From Arthrobacter sp. D5-1 (GTDB lineage Bacteria > Actinomycetota > Actinomycetes > Actinomycetales > Micrococcaceae), in the NCBI RefSeq assembly GCF_017357425.1, contig NZ_CP014571.1:3348001-3412000 (forward strand): a DNA stretch of 64,000 nucleotides, written 5' to 3'. The notes beneath the pieces were generated by a model. The model was not told where the DNA came from and ran no database searches. It worked only from the letters and a program-made list of their open reading frames with translations. Positions 39,174-48,215 of this stretch are shown here, one piece after another. Made by a program: the position numbers and the translations under genes. Position 1 is the first letter of the stretch, and the number at the start of each line of letters is the position of its first letter.

Positions 39174-40624
39174 AACTCTCGGAGCGGCTTTCGAAGAACA
39201 ATCCTTTTGCTGTCAACGAGACCATCGACGCATCGTCCGGACAAGCGGTGGCGGGTAATCATGAGGCTGCATCGGGTCCTGCAGTGCCAGGGCCCTCCGT
39301 TCCGATGCTGGGCGGCGCTCCCTCAGTTCCCGTTGTCGACGCGCTTTCGGGGCTGAAGCAACGCGCTGCTTCGGCACTTTTTACTCGAATGGGGTCAAGG
39401 ATCGGGGATACGTCTTCCTCCGAAGAGGACCTCCGGTCTTTCGCAGTGGAGGAACTGTCAGCGGTCATTGATGATGAACAAGTCCCGCTGTCTCCCGAGG
39501 AACGCCGTAGGTTGATCCGTGAGATTTCGGACGAAGTGATGGGTTATGGGCCGCTCCAACGCCTGCTGGAGGACCCCTCAGTCACTGAAGTCATGGTGAA
39601 TCGCTTTGATCAGATTTATGTGGAGCGTCACGGTCATCTTGCCCTGACCGAACTGCAGTTCAGTTCGGATGATCACCTGAGGAAAGTCATTGAACGGATC
39701 GTTTCCAAGGTGGGACGCCGCATCGATGAATCATCTCCCTTGGTGGATGCCCGGCTGGAAGACGGATCCCGTGTCAATGCCATTATTCCTCCCCTGGCAG
39801 TCAACGGCCCCTCGCTGACCATTAGGAAATTCAGCCATGTTCCTCTCACTGTGGCGAACCTGATCGAGTGGGGGTCCATGAGCCAGGAAATGGCGGAGTT
39901 ACTGAGCGCCTGTGTTCGGGCCCGGCTCAACGTCATTGTGTCCGGCGGAACCGGCACAGGCAAAACGACCCTCCTCAACGTTTTGTCCTCGTTCATCCCC
40001 GCCTCTGACCGCATCGTCACCATTGAAGATGCGGTAGAACTTCAACTACAGCAAGACCACGTGGTGCGCTTGGAAAGCCGTCCCCCCAATATCGAGGGCA
40101 AGGGTGCCATCACCATCCGCGATCTCGTTCGAAACTCACTCCGCATGAGGCCTGACCGGATCATCGTAGGTGAGGTGCGCGGGGGTGAGTCATTGGACAT
40201 GTTGCAGGCCATGAATACCGGCCATGACGGGTCGCTTTCCACGGTGCACGCCAATTCTCCCCGCGATGCGATCGCTCGTCTGGAGACCCTGGTGCTGATG
40301 GCTGGTATGGACCTACCTCTCAGGGCCATTCGCGAGCAGGTTTCCTCTGCTGTGGATCTGATCGTCCAAATCACCCGGCTGCGCGACGGAACACGTCGTG
40401 TCACGCATGTTACCGAGGTGCAAGGCATGGAGGGCGACGTCGTGACCCTGCAGGATGCTTTTCTGTTCGACTACTCTGCAGGAATTGATGCTCAAGGCCG
40501 TTTTCTGGGTCGCGCTCTTCCGACCGGCATCCGACCACGATTCCTCGACCGCTTCACTGAGTTGGGAATTGCAGTTCCCCCATCAGTTTTCGGCGTAGCT
40601 CCTGCACCCCTGGGAAGGCGGTAA
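39170..40624 (+). CDS. tadA: Tad pilus assembly/retraction ATPase TadA (CpaF)
   Basis: Secretion ATPase powering Flp pilus assembly. The 484-residue protein has a variable N-terminal 110 residues. [20 protein letters not shown] follows, then [19 protein letters not shown] (Walker A, about residues 259-277), [20 protein letters not shown] (Walker B and Glu) and [20 protein letters not shown], all CpaF hallmarks. ATG start within the end of tadZ (4-nt overlap). Followed 2 nt later by tadB. Confidence 0.95.
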   Translation: MKLSERLSKNNPFAVNETIDASSGQAVAGNHEAASGPAVPGPSVPMLGGAPSVPVVDALSGLKQRAASALFTRMGSRIGDTSSSEEDLRSFAVEELSAVIDDEQVPLSPEERRRLIREISDEVMGYGPLQRLLEDPSVTEVMVNRFDQIYVERHGHLALTELQFSSDDHLRKVIERIVSKVGRRIDESSPLVDARLEDGSRVNAIIPPLAVNGPSLTIRKFSHVPLTVANLIEWGSMSQEMAELLSACVRARLNVIVSGGTGTGKTTLLNVLSSFIPASDRIVTIEDAVELQLQQDHVVRLESRPPNIEGKGAITIRDLVRNSLRMRPDRIIVGEVRGGESLDMLQAMNTGHDGSLSTVHANSPRDAIARLETLVLMAGMDLPLRAIREQVSSAVDLIVQITRLRDGTRRVTHVTEVQGMEGDVVTLQDAFLFDYSAGIDAQGRFLGRALPTGIRPRFLDRFTELGIAVPPSVFGVAPAPLGRR

Positions 40625-40626
40625 CC

Positions 40627-41568
40627 ATGGACTCCCCCGTGCTCTTCGTGGTCGCCATAGGGCTGTGTTTTGCCGCTATTGCGGTCTTGGTCTTGATTGT
40701 CTTGAAACCGAAAAATGGAGCCATTCCCCTTGAACGCCGCAGGCTTGGTGCCTCAACCGATGACTCTGCAGTCGGAAAAGTCTCGCAATCCGCCGTCCAC
40801 TTTGTCGACACGGCAATTGGTCGCTCGGGCGGCCCCTTCAACCGGGAGGTCCTCTACCAAGCAGGCGTGAAGCAGGCACCAGCTGACTTTACGGTTATGG
40901 TGGCCATCGCAACGATCGCAGTAGGTGTCCTCGGATCGCTGCTCGTCTCGGTGATCATCGGAATCCTGATGGCGCTGTCTACTCCGTTCGTGGCAAAACT
41001 CGTATTGGTAGTCAAGACAGACAAGCGCCGATCGAAGTTCGATGCACAACTGACGGATACCATCCAGATGCTCATCGGCGGCCTCCGCGTGGGCCACAGT
41101 ATCATGCGCTCCCTTGAGGCGGCTGCCCAAGAAGCAGAGGCACCCACCTCCGAAGAACTGTCCCGAATTGTCAATGAAGTGAGGATCGGAAAGGATCCAC
41201 GACAAGCCCTGGAAGAATGTGCCACCCGGATGGATTCCGAGGACTTTCGCTGGATTGGACAGGCCATTCAGATCAACCGGGAAGTGGGTGGCGACCTTGC
41301 GGAGGTCCTGGAGCAAGTTGCAGGAACTATCCGGGAACGCAGTGAAATCAAGGCCCACGTCAAGGCACTGAGTGCCGAGGGAAAGATGTCTGCTTACATC
41401 CTCATGGCTTTGCCAGTTGGTGTCGGTCTACTCCTGACCTTGATGAACCCCAAGTACATGTCAGTCTTCGTCACCCATCCTGTGGGGATCGCCATGCTGG
41501 TTGCCAGCGCAATCCTCTTCGTCATCGGCGGTTTCTGGATGAGCCGCACTGTAAAGATCAGGTTCTAG
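40627..41568 (+). CDS. tadB: Tad pilus inner-membrane platform protein TadB
   Basis: Type II secretion system F-domain membrane protein. The 313 residues have an N-terminal helix (VLFVVAIGLCFAAIAVLVLI) and two helices around residues 90-125. The cytoplasmic GspF-type domain has LTDTIQMLIGGLRVGHSIMR and a C-terminal helix pair ends the protein. It partners TadC in a platform contacted by TadA. Start ATG 2 nt after the tadA stop; tadC follows after 10 nt. Confidence 0.93.
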   Translation: MDSPVLFVVAIGLCFAAIAVLVLIVLKPKNGAIPLERRRLGASTDDSAVGKVSQSAVHFVDTAIGRSGGPFNREVLYQAGVKQAPADFTVMVAIATIAVGVLGSLLVSVIIGILMALSTPFVAKLVLVVKTDKRRSKFDAQLTDTIQMLIGGLRVGHSIMRSLEAAAQEAEAPTSEELSRIVNEVRIGKDPRQALEECATRMDSEDFRWIGQAIQINREVGGDLAEVLEQVAGTIRERSEIKAHVKALSAEGKMSAYILMALPVGVGLLLTLMNPKYMSVFVTHPVGIAMLVASAILFVIGGFWMSRTVKIRF

Positions 41569-41578
41569 GAGGACTGTC

Positions 41579-42457
41579 ATGACGCTTATCCCGTGGTTGA
41601 TCATTGCAGCAATTATCCTTCCCGTCGGCTACTTCGCCTGGTCCCTCGCATCGATCGACCGGAAAGGCATCGTAGCCATTCAAAGCAATTTGGGTTCCGG
41701 CTTTGCGCAAGGAACTGGAGTCGACGTCCGACGTCCGCCCCTGCTTCTGGGAGTCGCCCGGAAACTGACCCCTGGAAGCTACGAAGCCAAGCTTGATCAC
41801 TGGCTCGCTTTGGCCGGTCGCCCCAAATCCATGCCGCTGACAAAACTCATCGCACTGAAGCCAATCCTCGCGGTGTCAGGAGCCGGCGCGGGTGTGCTGC
41901 TTATTCTTGCGAATCCCAGCCCGCTCAGCATCGGATTGTGCATTTTCCTCACAGTCTTTCTCTATTTCATCTGCGACCTTCTTGTGTACAACACCGGACT
42001 CAAACGTCAGGAGGCCATCCAAGTAGAGTTCCCCAACACCTTGGACCAGATGCTGATCTCGGTTGAGGCAGGACTCGGTTTCGAATCTGCCATGGAGCGC
42101 GCGTCAGCGCATGGGGACGGCCCGCTGGCGCATGAGCTGATGAGGACGCTTCAAGATATCCAAGTAGGACGTCCTCGGCAGGAAGCCTACGAAGCACTTG
42201 CAGAGCGTTCTACTGTTTCCGACGTTCGCAGCTTTGTCCTTGCCGTCATCCAGGCCGACAAGTACGGCATTGGCATAGCCAATGTGCTCCGGGCCCAGGC
42301 CAAGCAGGCAAGAGTCAAGCGACGTCAAAACGCTGAAGAGAAAGCGATGAAGTTGCCTGTCAAGGTGCTTTTCCCACTGCTGTTTTCAATCTTCCCAGTG
42401 TTGTTCATAGTCCTTCTGGGTCCCGCAGTAATCAAGATAGCCGAGGCCTTCTCCTGA
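41579..42457 (+). CDS. tadC: Tad pilus inner-membrane platform protein TadC
   Basis: Second type II secretion F-domain protein of the platform. The 292 residues begin with a membrane helix (LIPWLIIAAIILPVGYFAWS) and have a helix pair near residues 95-140. The F-domain core is EFPNTLDQMLISVEAGLGFE (the TadC signature), and the end is PVLFIVLLGPAVIKIAEAF. AGGAGG precedes the ATG. Last gene of the Tad locus; the downstream 130 nt contain a weak imperfect hairpin (about 42518-42553) before convergent truA. Confidence 0.93.
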   Translation: MTLIPWLIIAAIILPVGYFAWSLASIDRKGIVAIQSNLGSGFAQGTGVDVRRPPLLLGVARKLTPGSYEAKLDHWLALAGRPKSMPLTKLIALKPILAVSGAGAGVLLILANPSPLSIGLCIFLTVFLYFICDLLVYNTGLKRQEAIQVEFPNTLDQMLISVEAGLGFESAMERASAHGDGPLAHELMRTLQDIQVGRPRQEAYEALAERSTVSDVRSFVLAVIQADKYGIGIANVLRAQAKQARVKRRQNAEEKAMKLPVKVLFPLLFSIFPVLFIVLLGPAVIKIAEAFS

Positions 42458-42588
42458 TCTTGATCCTCGGGAAATAGACCGGCACTTCGCGGATCCCAGA
42501 CCACGGAGTGCCACAACGGCCCCCTTCCGGTACCCAGAGCCGGGAGGGGGTCCTCCAACGCCCAGGGAAAGCAGCAAACAAGAAGACG

Positions 42589-43479
42589 CTACGCCCGCCG
42601 CGCCCGCGTCAGCTCAGCCCGGGCCAGCATCTCGGCATCCGAAGGATAAGAAACTTCCTCCAGCACCAAGGGATGCGGTGCGGCGAGCACGGATTTGGCA
42701 TCGCGCTTCCTCTCCAGAAGGCGCGAGTGCAGCCAGCCCGGAGCCTCCAACTTCTCCCCCACCCGAAGCGCAGAGCCCACCAAGGACCGCACCATGTTGT
42801 GGCAGAAAGCGTCGGCCTGAACGGTGGCCACAATGACACCGTCGCTGTCGCGGGTAAAGGAGAACTTCTGGAGTTCCCGGATGGTGGTGGCGCCTTCGCG
42901 CGGCTTGCAGTACGAGCGGAAATCCTGGAGTCCCAGCAGCGCCACGGCCCCGGAGTTCATGAGCGAAACATCCAACGGCGCTTTGTGCCACAGCGTGATT
43001 CCCCGCAGCAGGGGGTCCCACCGTTCGGGACCGTCGGCAATGCGGTAACTGTACCTGCGCCACAACGCTGAAAAGCGGGCGTCGAAGCCTTCAGGCGCCA
43101 GACCGGCGTCGTGCACTTCCACAGCGCCGGTGAGGTCGCCGAGGATCCGGCTCAAAGCTCCGCGGAGGCGCCGCAACAGCGCGACGGCGGGATCGAGTTC
43201 GTGCCCACGCGGCAGTGACAGCCACTCGGCTTCGGTCAGGTCCAGGTGAACCACCTGGCCGCGTGCGTGGACTCCCGCGTCAGTCCTGCCGGCCACCGTC
43301 ACGCGGACAGGTCGTTGCAGCAGGAGCGCCAGCGCTTCCTCCACGGAGCCCTGGACAGTACGAAGCCCGGGCTGCAGGGCCCATCCATTGAAGGGTGCGC
43401 CGTCGTAAGAGAGATCAAGCCTTACACGCAAAAACCCGCCGCCCCCCAAAACGGGGGCAGCGGGTTTTCGTTCGTTCAT
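42589..43479 (-). CDS. truA: tRNA pseudouridine(38-40) synthase TruA
   Basis: Isomerises uridines 38-40 in the tRNA anticodon stem. The 296-residue protein has LDLSYDGAPFNGWALQPGLR at about residues 21-40, AGRTDAGVHARGQVVHLD with the catalytic Asp (AGRTDAG, about residues 63-69), and FCHNMVRSLVGSALRVGEGK-like FCHNMVRSLVGSALRVGE. The N-terminal 17 codons coincide with a strong hairpin (43431-43468) and no ribosome-binding site is seen before ATG 43479. A TTG at about 43431 (reading LRVRLDLSYDG) is an alternative start. Last gene of the alpha operon, 32 nt after rplQ. Confidence 0.93.
   Translation of the reverse strand: MNERKPAAPVLGGGGFLRVRLDLSYDGAPFNGWALQPGLRTVQGSVEEALALLLQRPVRVTVAGRTDAGVHARGQVVHLDLTEAEWLSLPRGHELDPAVALLRRLRGALSRILGDLTGAVEVHDAGLAPEGFDARFSALWRRYSYRIADGPERWDPLLRGITLWHKAPLDVSLMNSGAVALLGLQDFRSYCKPREGATTIRELQKFSFTRDSDGVIVATVQADAFCHNMVRSLVGSALRVGEKLEAPGWLHSRLLERKRDAKSVLAAPHPLVLEEVSYPSDAEMLARAELTRARRA
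43431..43468 (-). terminator. Terminator-like hairpin overlapping the truA start
   Basis: Read on the minus strand: arm AAAACCCGC, inner CCCCC, loop, GGGGG, arm GCGGGTTTT followed by another T. This is a typical intrinsic terminator for rplQ, yet it lies within the first codons of truA. Confidence 0.7.
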
Positions 43480-43511
43480 AGACTTAAGTCTACTGCGAAG
43501 AATTCAGTGAA

Positions 43512-44087
43512 TTACTTCTTGTCCTCAGCGGCCGGAGCCTCTTCGGTTTCAGCGGCTTCAGCTTCAGCAGCGTCGGCTTCAGCGGCCGGAGCCTCTTCGG
43601 TCTCAGCAGCTTCTGCTTCTACAGCTTCGGTCTCAACGACCTCTTCCTCAGCAGCCGGAGCTTCAGCAGCCGGAGCAGCCTTGGCAGCGGCAGCGGTTGC
43701 TTCAGCAACAACGGCCTGCTTCGGGGAGACCGGCTCGAGAACGAGCTCGATGACAGCCATGGGAGCGTTGTCGCCCTTGCGGTTGCCGATCTTGGTGATG
43801 CGGGTGTAGCCACCATCGCGGTTGGCAACGGCGCCGGCGATGTCGGTGAACAGCTCGTGGACAACGCCCTTGTCGCTGATCAGGCCGAGAACGCGGCGGC
43901 GGGAAGCGAGGTCGCCACGCTTGGCGAAGGTGACCAGACGCTCTGCGTACGGCTTAAGGCGCTTGGCCTTGGTGACCGTGGTGGTGATGCGCTTGTGCTC
44001 AAACAGAGCAGCTGCCAGGTTCGCGAGCATCAGGCGCTCGTGAGCCGGGCCGCCTCCGAGGCGCGGACCCTTAGTGGGGGTAGGCAT
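43512..44087 (-). CDS. rplQ: 50S ribosomal protein L17, with Ala/Glu-rich tail
   Basis: Large-subunit protein. The first about 120 residues are standard L17 ([20 protein letters not shown], then [20 protein letters not shown]). The remaining about 70 are a low-complexity acidic tail with the repeated element [13 protein letters not shown], giving 191 residues in total against about 120 for most bacteria. Such tails occur in related actinobacteria. 66 nt after rpoA, second-last gene of the alpha operon. Confidence 0.98.
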   Translation of the reverse strand: MPTPTKGPRLGGGPAHERLMLANLAAALFEHKRITTTVTKAKRLKPYAERLVTFAKRGDLASRRRVLGLISDKGVVHELFTDIAGAVANRDGGYTRITKIGNRKGDNAPMAVIELVLEPVSPKQAVVAEATAAAAKAAPAAEAPAAEEEVVETEAVEAEAAETEEAPAAEADAAEAEAAETEEAPAAEDKK

Positions 44088-44153
44088 AGTTATTTCTCCT
44101 GTTATGTAAGCCGTTCAGGTCCATTGCTGGACCCAGCGGCCAAGATCTGCTGT

Positions 44154-45164
44154 TTAGAGCTCGTCGTCGCTGAACGCGGCGTCGTCCTCTTCGATGGCTG
44201 CGGCGCGGGCTGCGAGATCGAAACCGGGAGGGGAGTCCTTGAGGGACAGACCCAGTTCCACGAGCTTTGCCTTGACCTCGTCAATGGACTTCGCACCGAA
44301 GTTACGAATGTCCATCAGGTCAGCCTCGGAGCGGGCAACGAGTTCACCCACGGTGTGGATGCCCTCACGCTTGAGGCAGTTGTAGGAACGGACGGTGAGG
44401 TCCAGATCCTCGATCGGCAGAGCCATGTCAGCTGCCAGGGCAGCGTCCGTCGGCGACGGGCCAATCTCGATACCTTCAGCTGCGGTGTTCAGCTCACGAG
44501 CCAGACCGAACAGTTCCACCAAGGTGGTGCCTGCGGAAGCAACAGCGTCGCGCGGAGCGATTGCCTGCTTGGTCTCGACGTCGACAATGAGCTTGTCGAA
44601 GTCGGTGCGCTGCTCAACACGGGTAGCTTCCACGCGGAAAGTTACCTTCATGACCGGCGAGTAGATCGAGTCAACCGGAATACGGCCAATCTCGGAGTCG
44701 CCGGACTTGTTCTGAGCTGCCGAAACGTAGCCACGGCCGCGCTCGATGGTCAGTTCGAGTTCGAACTTGCCCTTCGAGTTCAGAGTGGCAATGTGCAGAT
44801 CCGGGTTGTGGAATTCGACGCCGGCCGGCGGAGCGATGTCCGCGGCGGTGACGACTCCGGGGCCCTGCTTGCGCAGGTACGCAACAACCGGCTCATCGTG
44901 CTCGGAGGAAACCGAAAGGTTCTTGATGTTCAGGATGATCTCGGTGACATCTTCCTTGACACCCGGAACCGTGGTGAACTCGTGCAGCACGCCATCGATC
45001 CGGATGCTGGTTACAGCGGCACCGGGGATGGAGGAGAGCAGGGTACGGCGGAGGGAGTTTCCGAGGGTGTAGCCGAAGCCCGGCTCCAGCGGTTCAATGA
45101 TGAAACGGGAGCGGTTCTCGGATACAACTTCTTCAGACAGGGTGGGGCGCTGTGCAATGAGCAC
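44154..45164 (-). CDS. rpoA: RNA polymerase alpha subunit
   Basis: The 336-residue subunit has the N-terminal assembly domain ([20 protein letters not shown], then [19 protein letters not shown]). An acidic linker follows, and the DNA- and activator-binding C-terminal domain ([20 protein letters not shown] and [15 protein letters not shown], about residues 247-300). ATG at 45164. A 149-nt spacer with a hairpin separates it from rpsK; rpsD, which often lies here, is absent. Confidence 0.98.
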   Translation of the reverse strand: MLIAQRPTLSEEVVSENRSRFIIEPLEPGFGYTLGNSLRRTLLSSIPGAAVTSIRIDGVLHEFTTVPGVKEDVTEIILNIKNLSVSSEHDEPVVAYLRKQGPGVVTAADIAPPAGVEFHNPDLHIATLNSKGKFELELTIERGRGYVSAAQNKSGDSEIGRIPVDSIYSPVMKVTFRVEATRVEQRTDFDKLIVDVETKQAIAPRDAVASAGTTLVELFGLARELNTAAEGIEIGPSPTDAALAADMALPIEDLDLTVRSYNCLKREGIHTVGELVARSEADLMDIRNFGAKSIDEVKAKLVELGLSLKDSPPGFDLAARAAAIEEDDAAFSDDEL

Positions 45165-45236
45165 TTAGGTTTCCTTTCGGCGAGCATCCGCTATATGACG
45201 CAACACAGGTGGTGGAAATCGGCTTCGGTTTCCAGC

Positions 45237-45298
45237 CTGACCAGCCGGGCCATGCTTATGAAGGGTCGAAACTCTCCACAGCAGGCCCGGCCAGTCAG
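45237..45298 (-). promoter_or_regulatory. Hairpin in the rpsK-rpoA spacer
   Basis: Arms CTGACCAGCCGGGCC and GGCCCGGCCAGTCAG pair at 13 of 15 positions around a 32-nt loop. It could be a partial terminator, an attenuator or an mRNA-processing site; none is shown. Confidence 0.45.
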
Positions 45299-45313
45299 GC
45301 AGGGAAGACCTAA

Positions 45314-45715
45314 TTAGACGCGGCGGCGCTTCGGCGGGCGGCAACCGTTGTGGGCGCTGGGGGTGACGTCCTGGATGGAGCCAACCTCGAGGCCAGCGGC
45401 CTGAAGCGAACGGATTGCGGTTTCGCGTCCGGATCCCGGGCCCTTGACGAATACGTCAACCTTGCGCAGACCGTGCTCCTGAGCGCGCTTTGCAGCGGCT
45501 TCAGCAGCCATCTGGGCGGCGAAGGGAGTGGACTTACGGGAGCCCTTGAAGCCAACCTCACCGGCGGAAGCCCATGAGATGACAGCACCGTTCGGGTCCG
45601 TGATGGACACGATGGTGTTGTTAAAGGTGCTCTTGATGTGCGCCTGGCCAAGCGCAATATTCTTCTTATCCTTGCGACGCGGCTTACGAACCGCTCCACG
45701 AGTCTTCGGGGGCAT
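45314..45715 (-). CDS. rpsK: 30S ribosomal protein S11
   Basis: Platform protein of the small subunit. The 133 residues contain [20 protein letters not shown] and [20 protein letters not shown] and end [12 protein letters not shown], all conserved S11 sequence. ATG at 45715 with AGGAGA upstream. 51 nt after rpsM in the alpha operon. Confidence 0.98.
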   Translation of the reverse strand: MPPKTRGAVRKPRRKDKKNIALGQAHIKSTFNNTIVSITDPNGAVISWASAGEVGFKGSRKSTPFAAQMAAEAAAKRAQEHGLRKVDVFVKGPGSGRETAIRSLQAAGLEVGSIQDVTPSAHNGCRPPKRRRV

Positions 45716-45766
45716 TGTTTCTCCTACAGAAAGTTATCGGGGGAAAACCGGATCAATCCCGAGGGA

Positions 45767-46144
45767 TTAACGTCCGGCCTTCTTCTTGCCGGCGACGGTG
45801 CGCTTCGGGCCCTTACGGGTACGAGCGTTGGTCTTCGTACGCTGTCCGCGTACGGGCAGGCCCTTGCGGTGGCGCAGGCCTTCGTAGCTGCCGATCTCTA
45901 CCTTGCGGCGGATGTCAGCGGCTACCTCGCGGCGAAGGTCACCCTCAACCTTGTAGTTGCCTTCAATGTAGTCACGCAGCTGAACCAGTTCGGCGTCAGT
46001 CAGGTCCTTGACGCGAACGTCGGCGCTGATGCCAGTGGCAGCCAGGGTTTCGTGTGCACGGGTCTTGCCCACGCCGTAGATGTAAGTAAGCGCAATTTCC
46101 AACCGCTTTTCGCGGGGAATGTCTACGCCAGCGAGACGAGCCAT
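45767..46144 (-). CDS. rpsM: 30S ribosomal protein S13
   Basis: Small-subunit head protein contacting the large subunit and tRNA. The 125 residues start [20 protein letters not shown] and end with a basic tail ([20 protein letters not shown]). ATG at 46144 with AAGGAG upstream; the open frame extends to 46261 but has no family support there. 196 nt separate it from rpmJ. Confidence 0.98.
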   Translation of the reverse strand: MARLAGVDIPREKRLEIALTYIYGVGKTRAHETLAATGISADVRVKDLTDAELVQLRDYIEGNYKVEGDLRREVAADIRRKVEIGSYEGLRHRKGLPVRGQRTKTNARTRKGPKRTVAGKKKAGR

Positions 46145-46340
46145 AGTGGCGGTACTCCTTGAATAAACCGGAGGTCGTAGGCAGTACACCCACACGTTCC
46201 GTGTGGCCCCAGCCTCCGACCGGGGGTTCGCTGACCAGGCTCTATACTGCAGTCCTGGCACAGCTTGTGCTGCCTTTATTTACTTGCGTGGGCTAGCAAC
46301 CCAGGTTTGCCCTTGCGGGCGCTGATTCCCGGAAGGGGAA

Positions 46341-46454
46341 TTAGCCCTGGCGCTGCTTGTGGCGCGGGTTCTCGCAGATCACCATGACCCGGCCGTTACG
46401 GCGGATCACTTTGCACTTGTCGCAGATCTGCTTGACGCTCGGCTTGACCTTCAT
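46341..46454 (-). CDS. rpmJ: 50S ribosomal protein L36, zinc-binding (C-plus) form
   Basis: A 37-residue protein ([20 protein letters not shown] then [17 protein letters not shown]). Cys11, Cys14, Cys27 and His32 form the zinc-binding set. This is the constitutive copy in the alpha operon between infA and rpsM. It is the counterpart of the cysteine-free copy at 3598-3720, which would replace it when zinc is low. Confidence 0.97.
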   Translation of the reverse strand: MKVKPSVKQICDKCKVIRRNGRVMVICENPRHKQRQG

Positions 46455-46526
46455 GGCGTTCCTTTGCGTGTTTTGCAGTTGATCTGCTGGAGCGGCTTAG
46501 GCACTATTGCCTGGCCGCCCAGCAAT

Positions 46527-46748
46527 TTACTTGTAGCGGTAGACGATACGACCACGTGTGAGGTCGTATGGGCTCAGCTCAACCACTACCCGGTCCTCGG
46601 GGAGGATTCGAATGTAGTGCTGTCGCATCTTCCCAGAGATGTGTGCGAGAACGACGTGCTTGTTGGTGAGCTCAACGCGAAACATCGCATTGGGCAGCGC
46701 CTCAGTCACAACGCCCTCGATCTCAATGACCCCGTCCTTCTTGGCCAT
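46527..46748 (-). CDS. infA: Translation initiation factor IF-1
   Basis: A 73-residue OB-fold protein, [20 protein letters not shown] through [12 protein letters not shown], which binds the 30S A site during initiation. Complete and canonical in sequence. First gene of infA-rpmJ-rpsM-rpsK-rpoA-rplQ-truA in this genome because map is displaced upstream by a block of accessory genes. Confidence 0.98.
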   Translation of the reverse strand: MAKKDGVIEIEGVVTEALPNAMFRVELTNKHVVLAHISGKMRQHYIRILPEDRVVVELSPYDLTRGRIVYRYK

Positions 46749-46880
46749 ATCCTCCGCTAACTGTTGTTTGCCGCTGTCCTTCAGTTAGGCACCGAAGATC
46801 CAGCGGACGTTTTTTGTTTGCTTGGCCCTCTTGAACCACGACACTAAAAAGGGCGTGGCTGCACAGACAACCAACAAATA

Positions 46881-46909
46881 ACTCTACGCCAATCAGGCCG
46901 GAAAGTTAA
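46881..46909 (-). promoter_or_regulatory. Predicted promoter of the infA/alpha operon
   Basis: On the minus strand TTAACT (46904-46909) and TAGAGT (46881-46886) are 17 nt apart, about 130 nt upstream of the infA start. Pattern match only. Confidence 0.45.
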
Positions 46910-46942
46910 ATCCGTCCATGGTAGCGCAAGGGTCCCCCGCCG

Positions 46943-47893
46943 TCACTCCCCTGCGGGCCTGAAAGCCGGGAATTCACCTGCCGCCGTCGAGACACTTTCC
47001 GCAGCCCCGACGCCGTCGAGTATCGCGAGCCGAACGGCTTCCGCCGCGGCACTTTGAAGCGTTATCAGCGACACTTGCCGCGCCTGTTCAGTACTGCGAT
47101 CCAGCACGACGGCGCCTGTCGCCAAAGCGAACACGGTATCACCGTCCGCAAGGGTGTGCGACGGATCCAAGGCCCGGGCCAACCCCGCATGCCCGGCACT
47201 GGCGGTCCGCCTGCATTCGGCAACATCAAGGGCAGCATTCGTAGCGACCACCACCAACGTCGTGTTGAGCCCCTGCGGTGGAACCCCCGGGCCGGCAGAG
47301 GGTTGTGGCCCTGTCGCGCTGAACACCGGCGAACCAAGCGCATTTACTACCGCGATGGCCCCCACAATCACGCCGCCGTCGAGGGTGATGGACGACGTTC
47401 CGATGCCACCTTTGTACTGCCCGCGCGCAACAACGGCACCAGTCCCCGCACCCACGTTTCCACGTTCGACGACGGCATGGTCACCTGAGGCGAACGCTGC
47501 AGCGGCTGCCTGGTATCCCATGTCGGCGCCGGGTCGAGCTTTCACGTCACCGCCCCGCCCGAGGTCGAAGATGGCGGCCGCAGGCACAATCGGCACCACA
47601 GTTCCGGGAACAGCGAAGCCCCTCCCCTGTTCTTCGCACCACAACTGGGCCCCGCCAGCCGAGGCCAACCCAAAAGCGCTGCCCCCGGTCAGCACCACGG
47701 CATCCACAGTGGATACCAGCGTGGTGGGATCCAGTGCGTCGGTCTCATGAGTCCCAGGACCTCCACCGCGAACATCCACAGACCCCACGGTCCCCACGGG
47801 AGGAAGAACAACAGTCACCCCGGACAGCCACCCCTCCCCCACCCTCTGCACATGCCCAACCCGTATGCCGGCAACATCGGTGATCGAATTCAT
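46943..47893 (-). CDS. P1-family (DmpA/NylC-like) N-terminal-nucleophile peptidase
   Basis: Self-cleaving hydrolase related to D-aminopeptidase DmpA and 6-aminohexanoate-oligomer hydrolase NylC. From ATG 47893 the protein has 316 residues, starting MNSITDVAGIRVGHVQRVGE. It contains VDAVVLTGGSAFGLASAGG and GIGTSSITLDGGVIVGAIAV. The predicted autocleavage site lies in QGLN-TTLVVVATNA, between Asn210 and Thr211, freeing Thr211 as the nucleophile. The natural substrate of most family members is unknown. The open frame upstream to 48022 was rejected since the family starts at NSITDV. Divergent from the sugar ABC operon. Confidence 0.9.
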   Translation of the reverse strand: MNSITDVAGIRVGHVQRVGEGWLSGVTVVLPPVGTVGSVDVRGGGPGTHETDALDPTTLVSTVDAVVLTGGSAFGLASAGGAQLWCEEQGRGFAVPGTVVPIVPAAAIFDLGRGGDVKARPGADMGYQAAAAAFASGDHAVVERGNVGAGTGAVVARGQYKGGIGTSSITLDGGVIVGAIAVVNALGSPVFSATGPQPSAGPGVPPQGLNTTLVVVATNAALDVAECRRTASAGHAGLARALDPSHTLADGDTVFALATGAVVLDRSTEQARQVSLITLQSAAAEAVRLAILDGVGAAESVSTAAGEFPAFRPAGE

Positions 47894-48215
47894 GGCTCCA
47901 TTCTCCACCTGCACGAAGGCGGACTCAGCGAATTGACTGGCACCCGGCAGCGCGCGTCTAAGGGAGGAACGACCGAGCGCGCAGAGGGTGGCAGCCAATT
48001 GGCTGCCACCGATGAAGGGCAAAGTGGGAGCCCGGCCTCGAATACGAACAAGCGAGTAACGCCGAGTAAACGGGTTGGGAAGTGTCAGACAACTATCGCT
48101 ACGGACCGCGTATTCGGCCCATTCAGCCGCTGTGCGTGTGGTGAGCTAGGCCTGTCTTCGCCGCCCCGTTCCGGGAGTTGGCTGCCCCACGTTCGCCAAA
48201 AAACGTTAGTGACCC
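47894..48215. other. Divergent promoter region, peptidase / ABC importer
   Basis: 322 nt between two divergent units with no supported gene. It holds a perfect 24-bp palindrome at 47987-48010 and, at about 48043-48077, a repeated GCGAGTAA/GCCGAGTAA motif. Both may be regulator-binding sites. No clear -35/-10 pair was found on either strand. Confidence 0.5.
47987..48010. promoter_or_regulatory. Perfect 24-bp palindrome, candidate operator
   Basis: Self-complementary sequence whose left half is GGTGGCAGCCAA, with no spacer. It is centred 106 nt upstream of the peptidase start and 217 nt upstream of the permease start. The length and perfect symmetry fit a dimeric repressor site. Confidence 0.55.
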
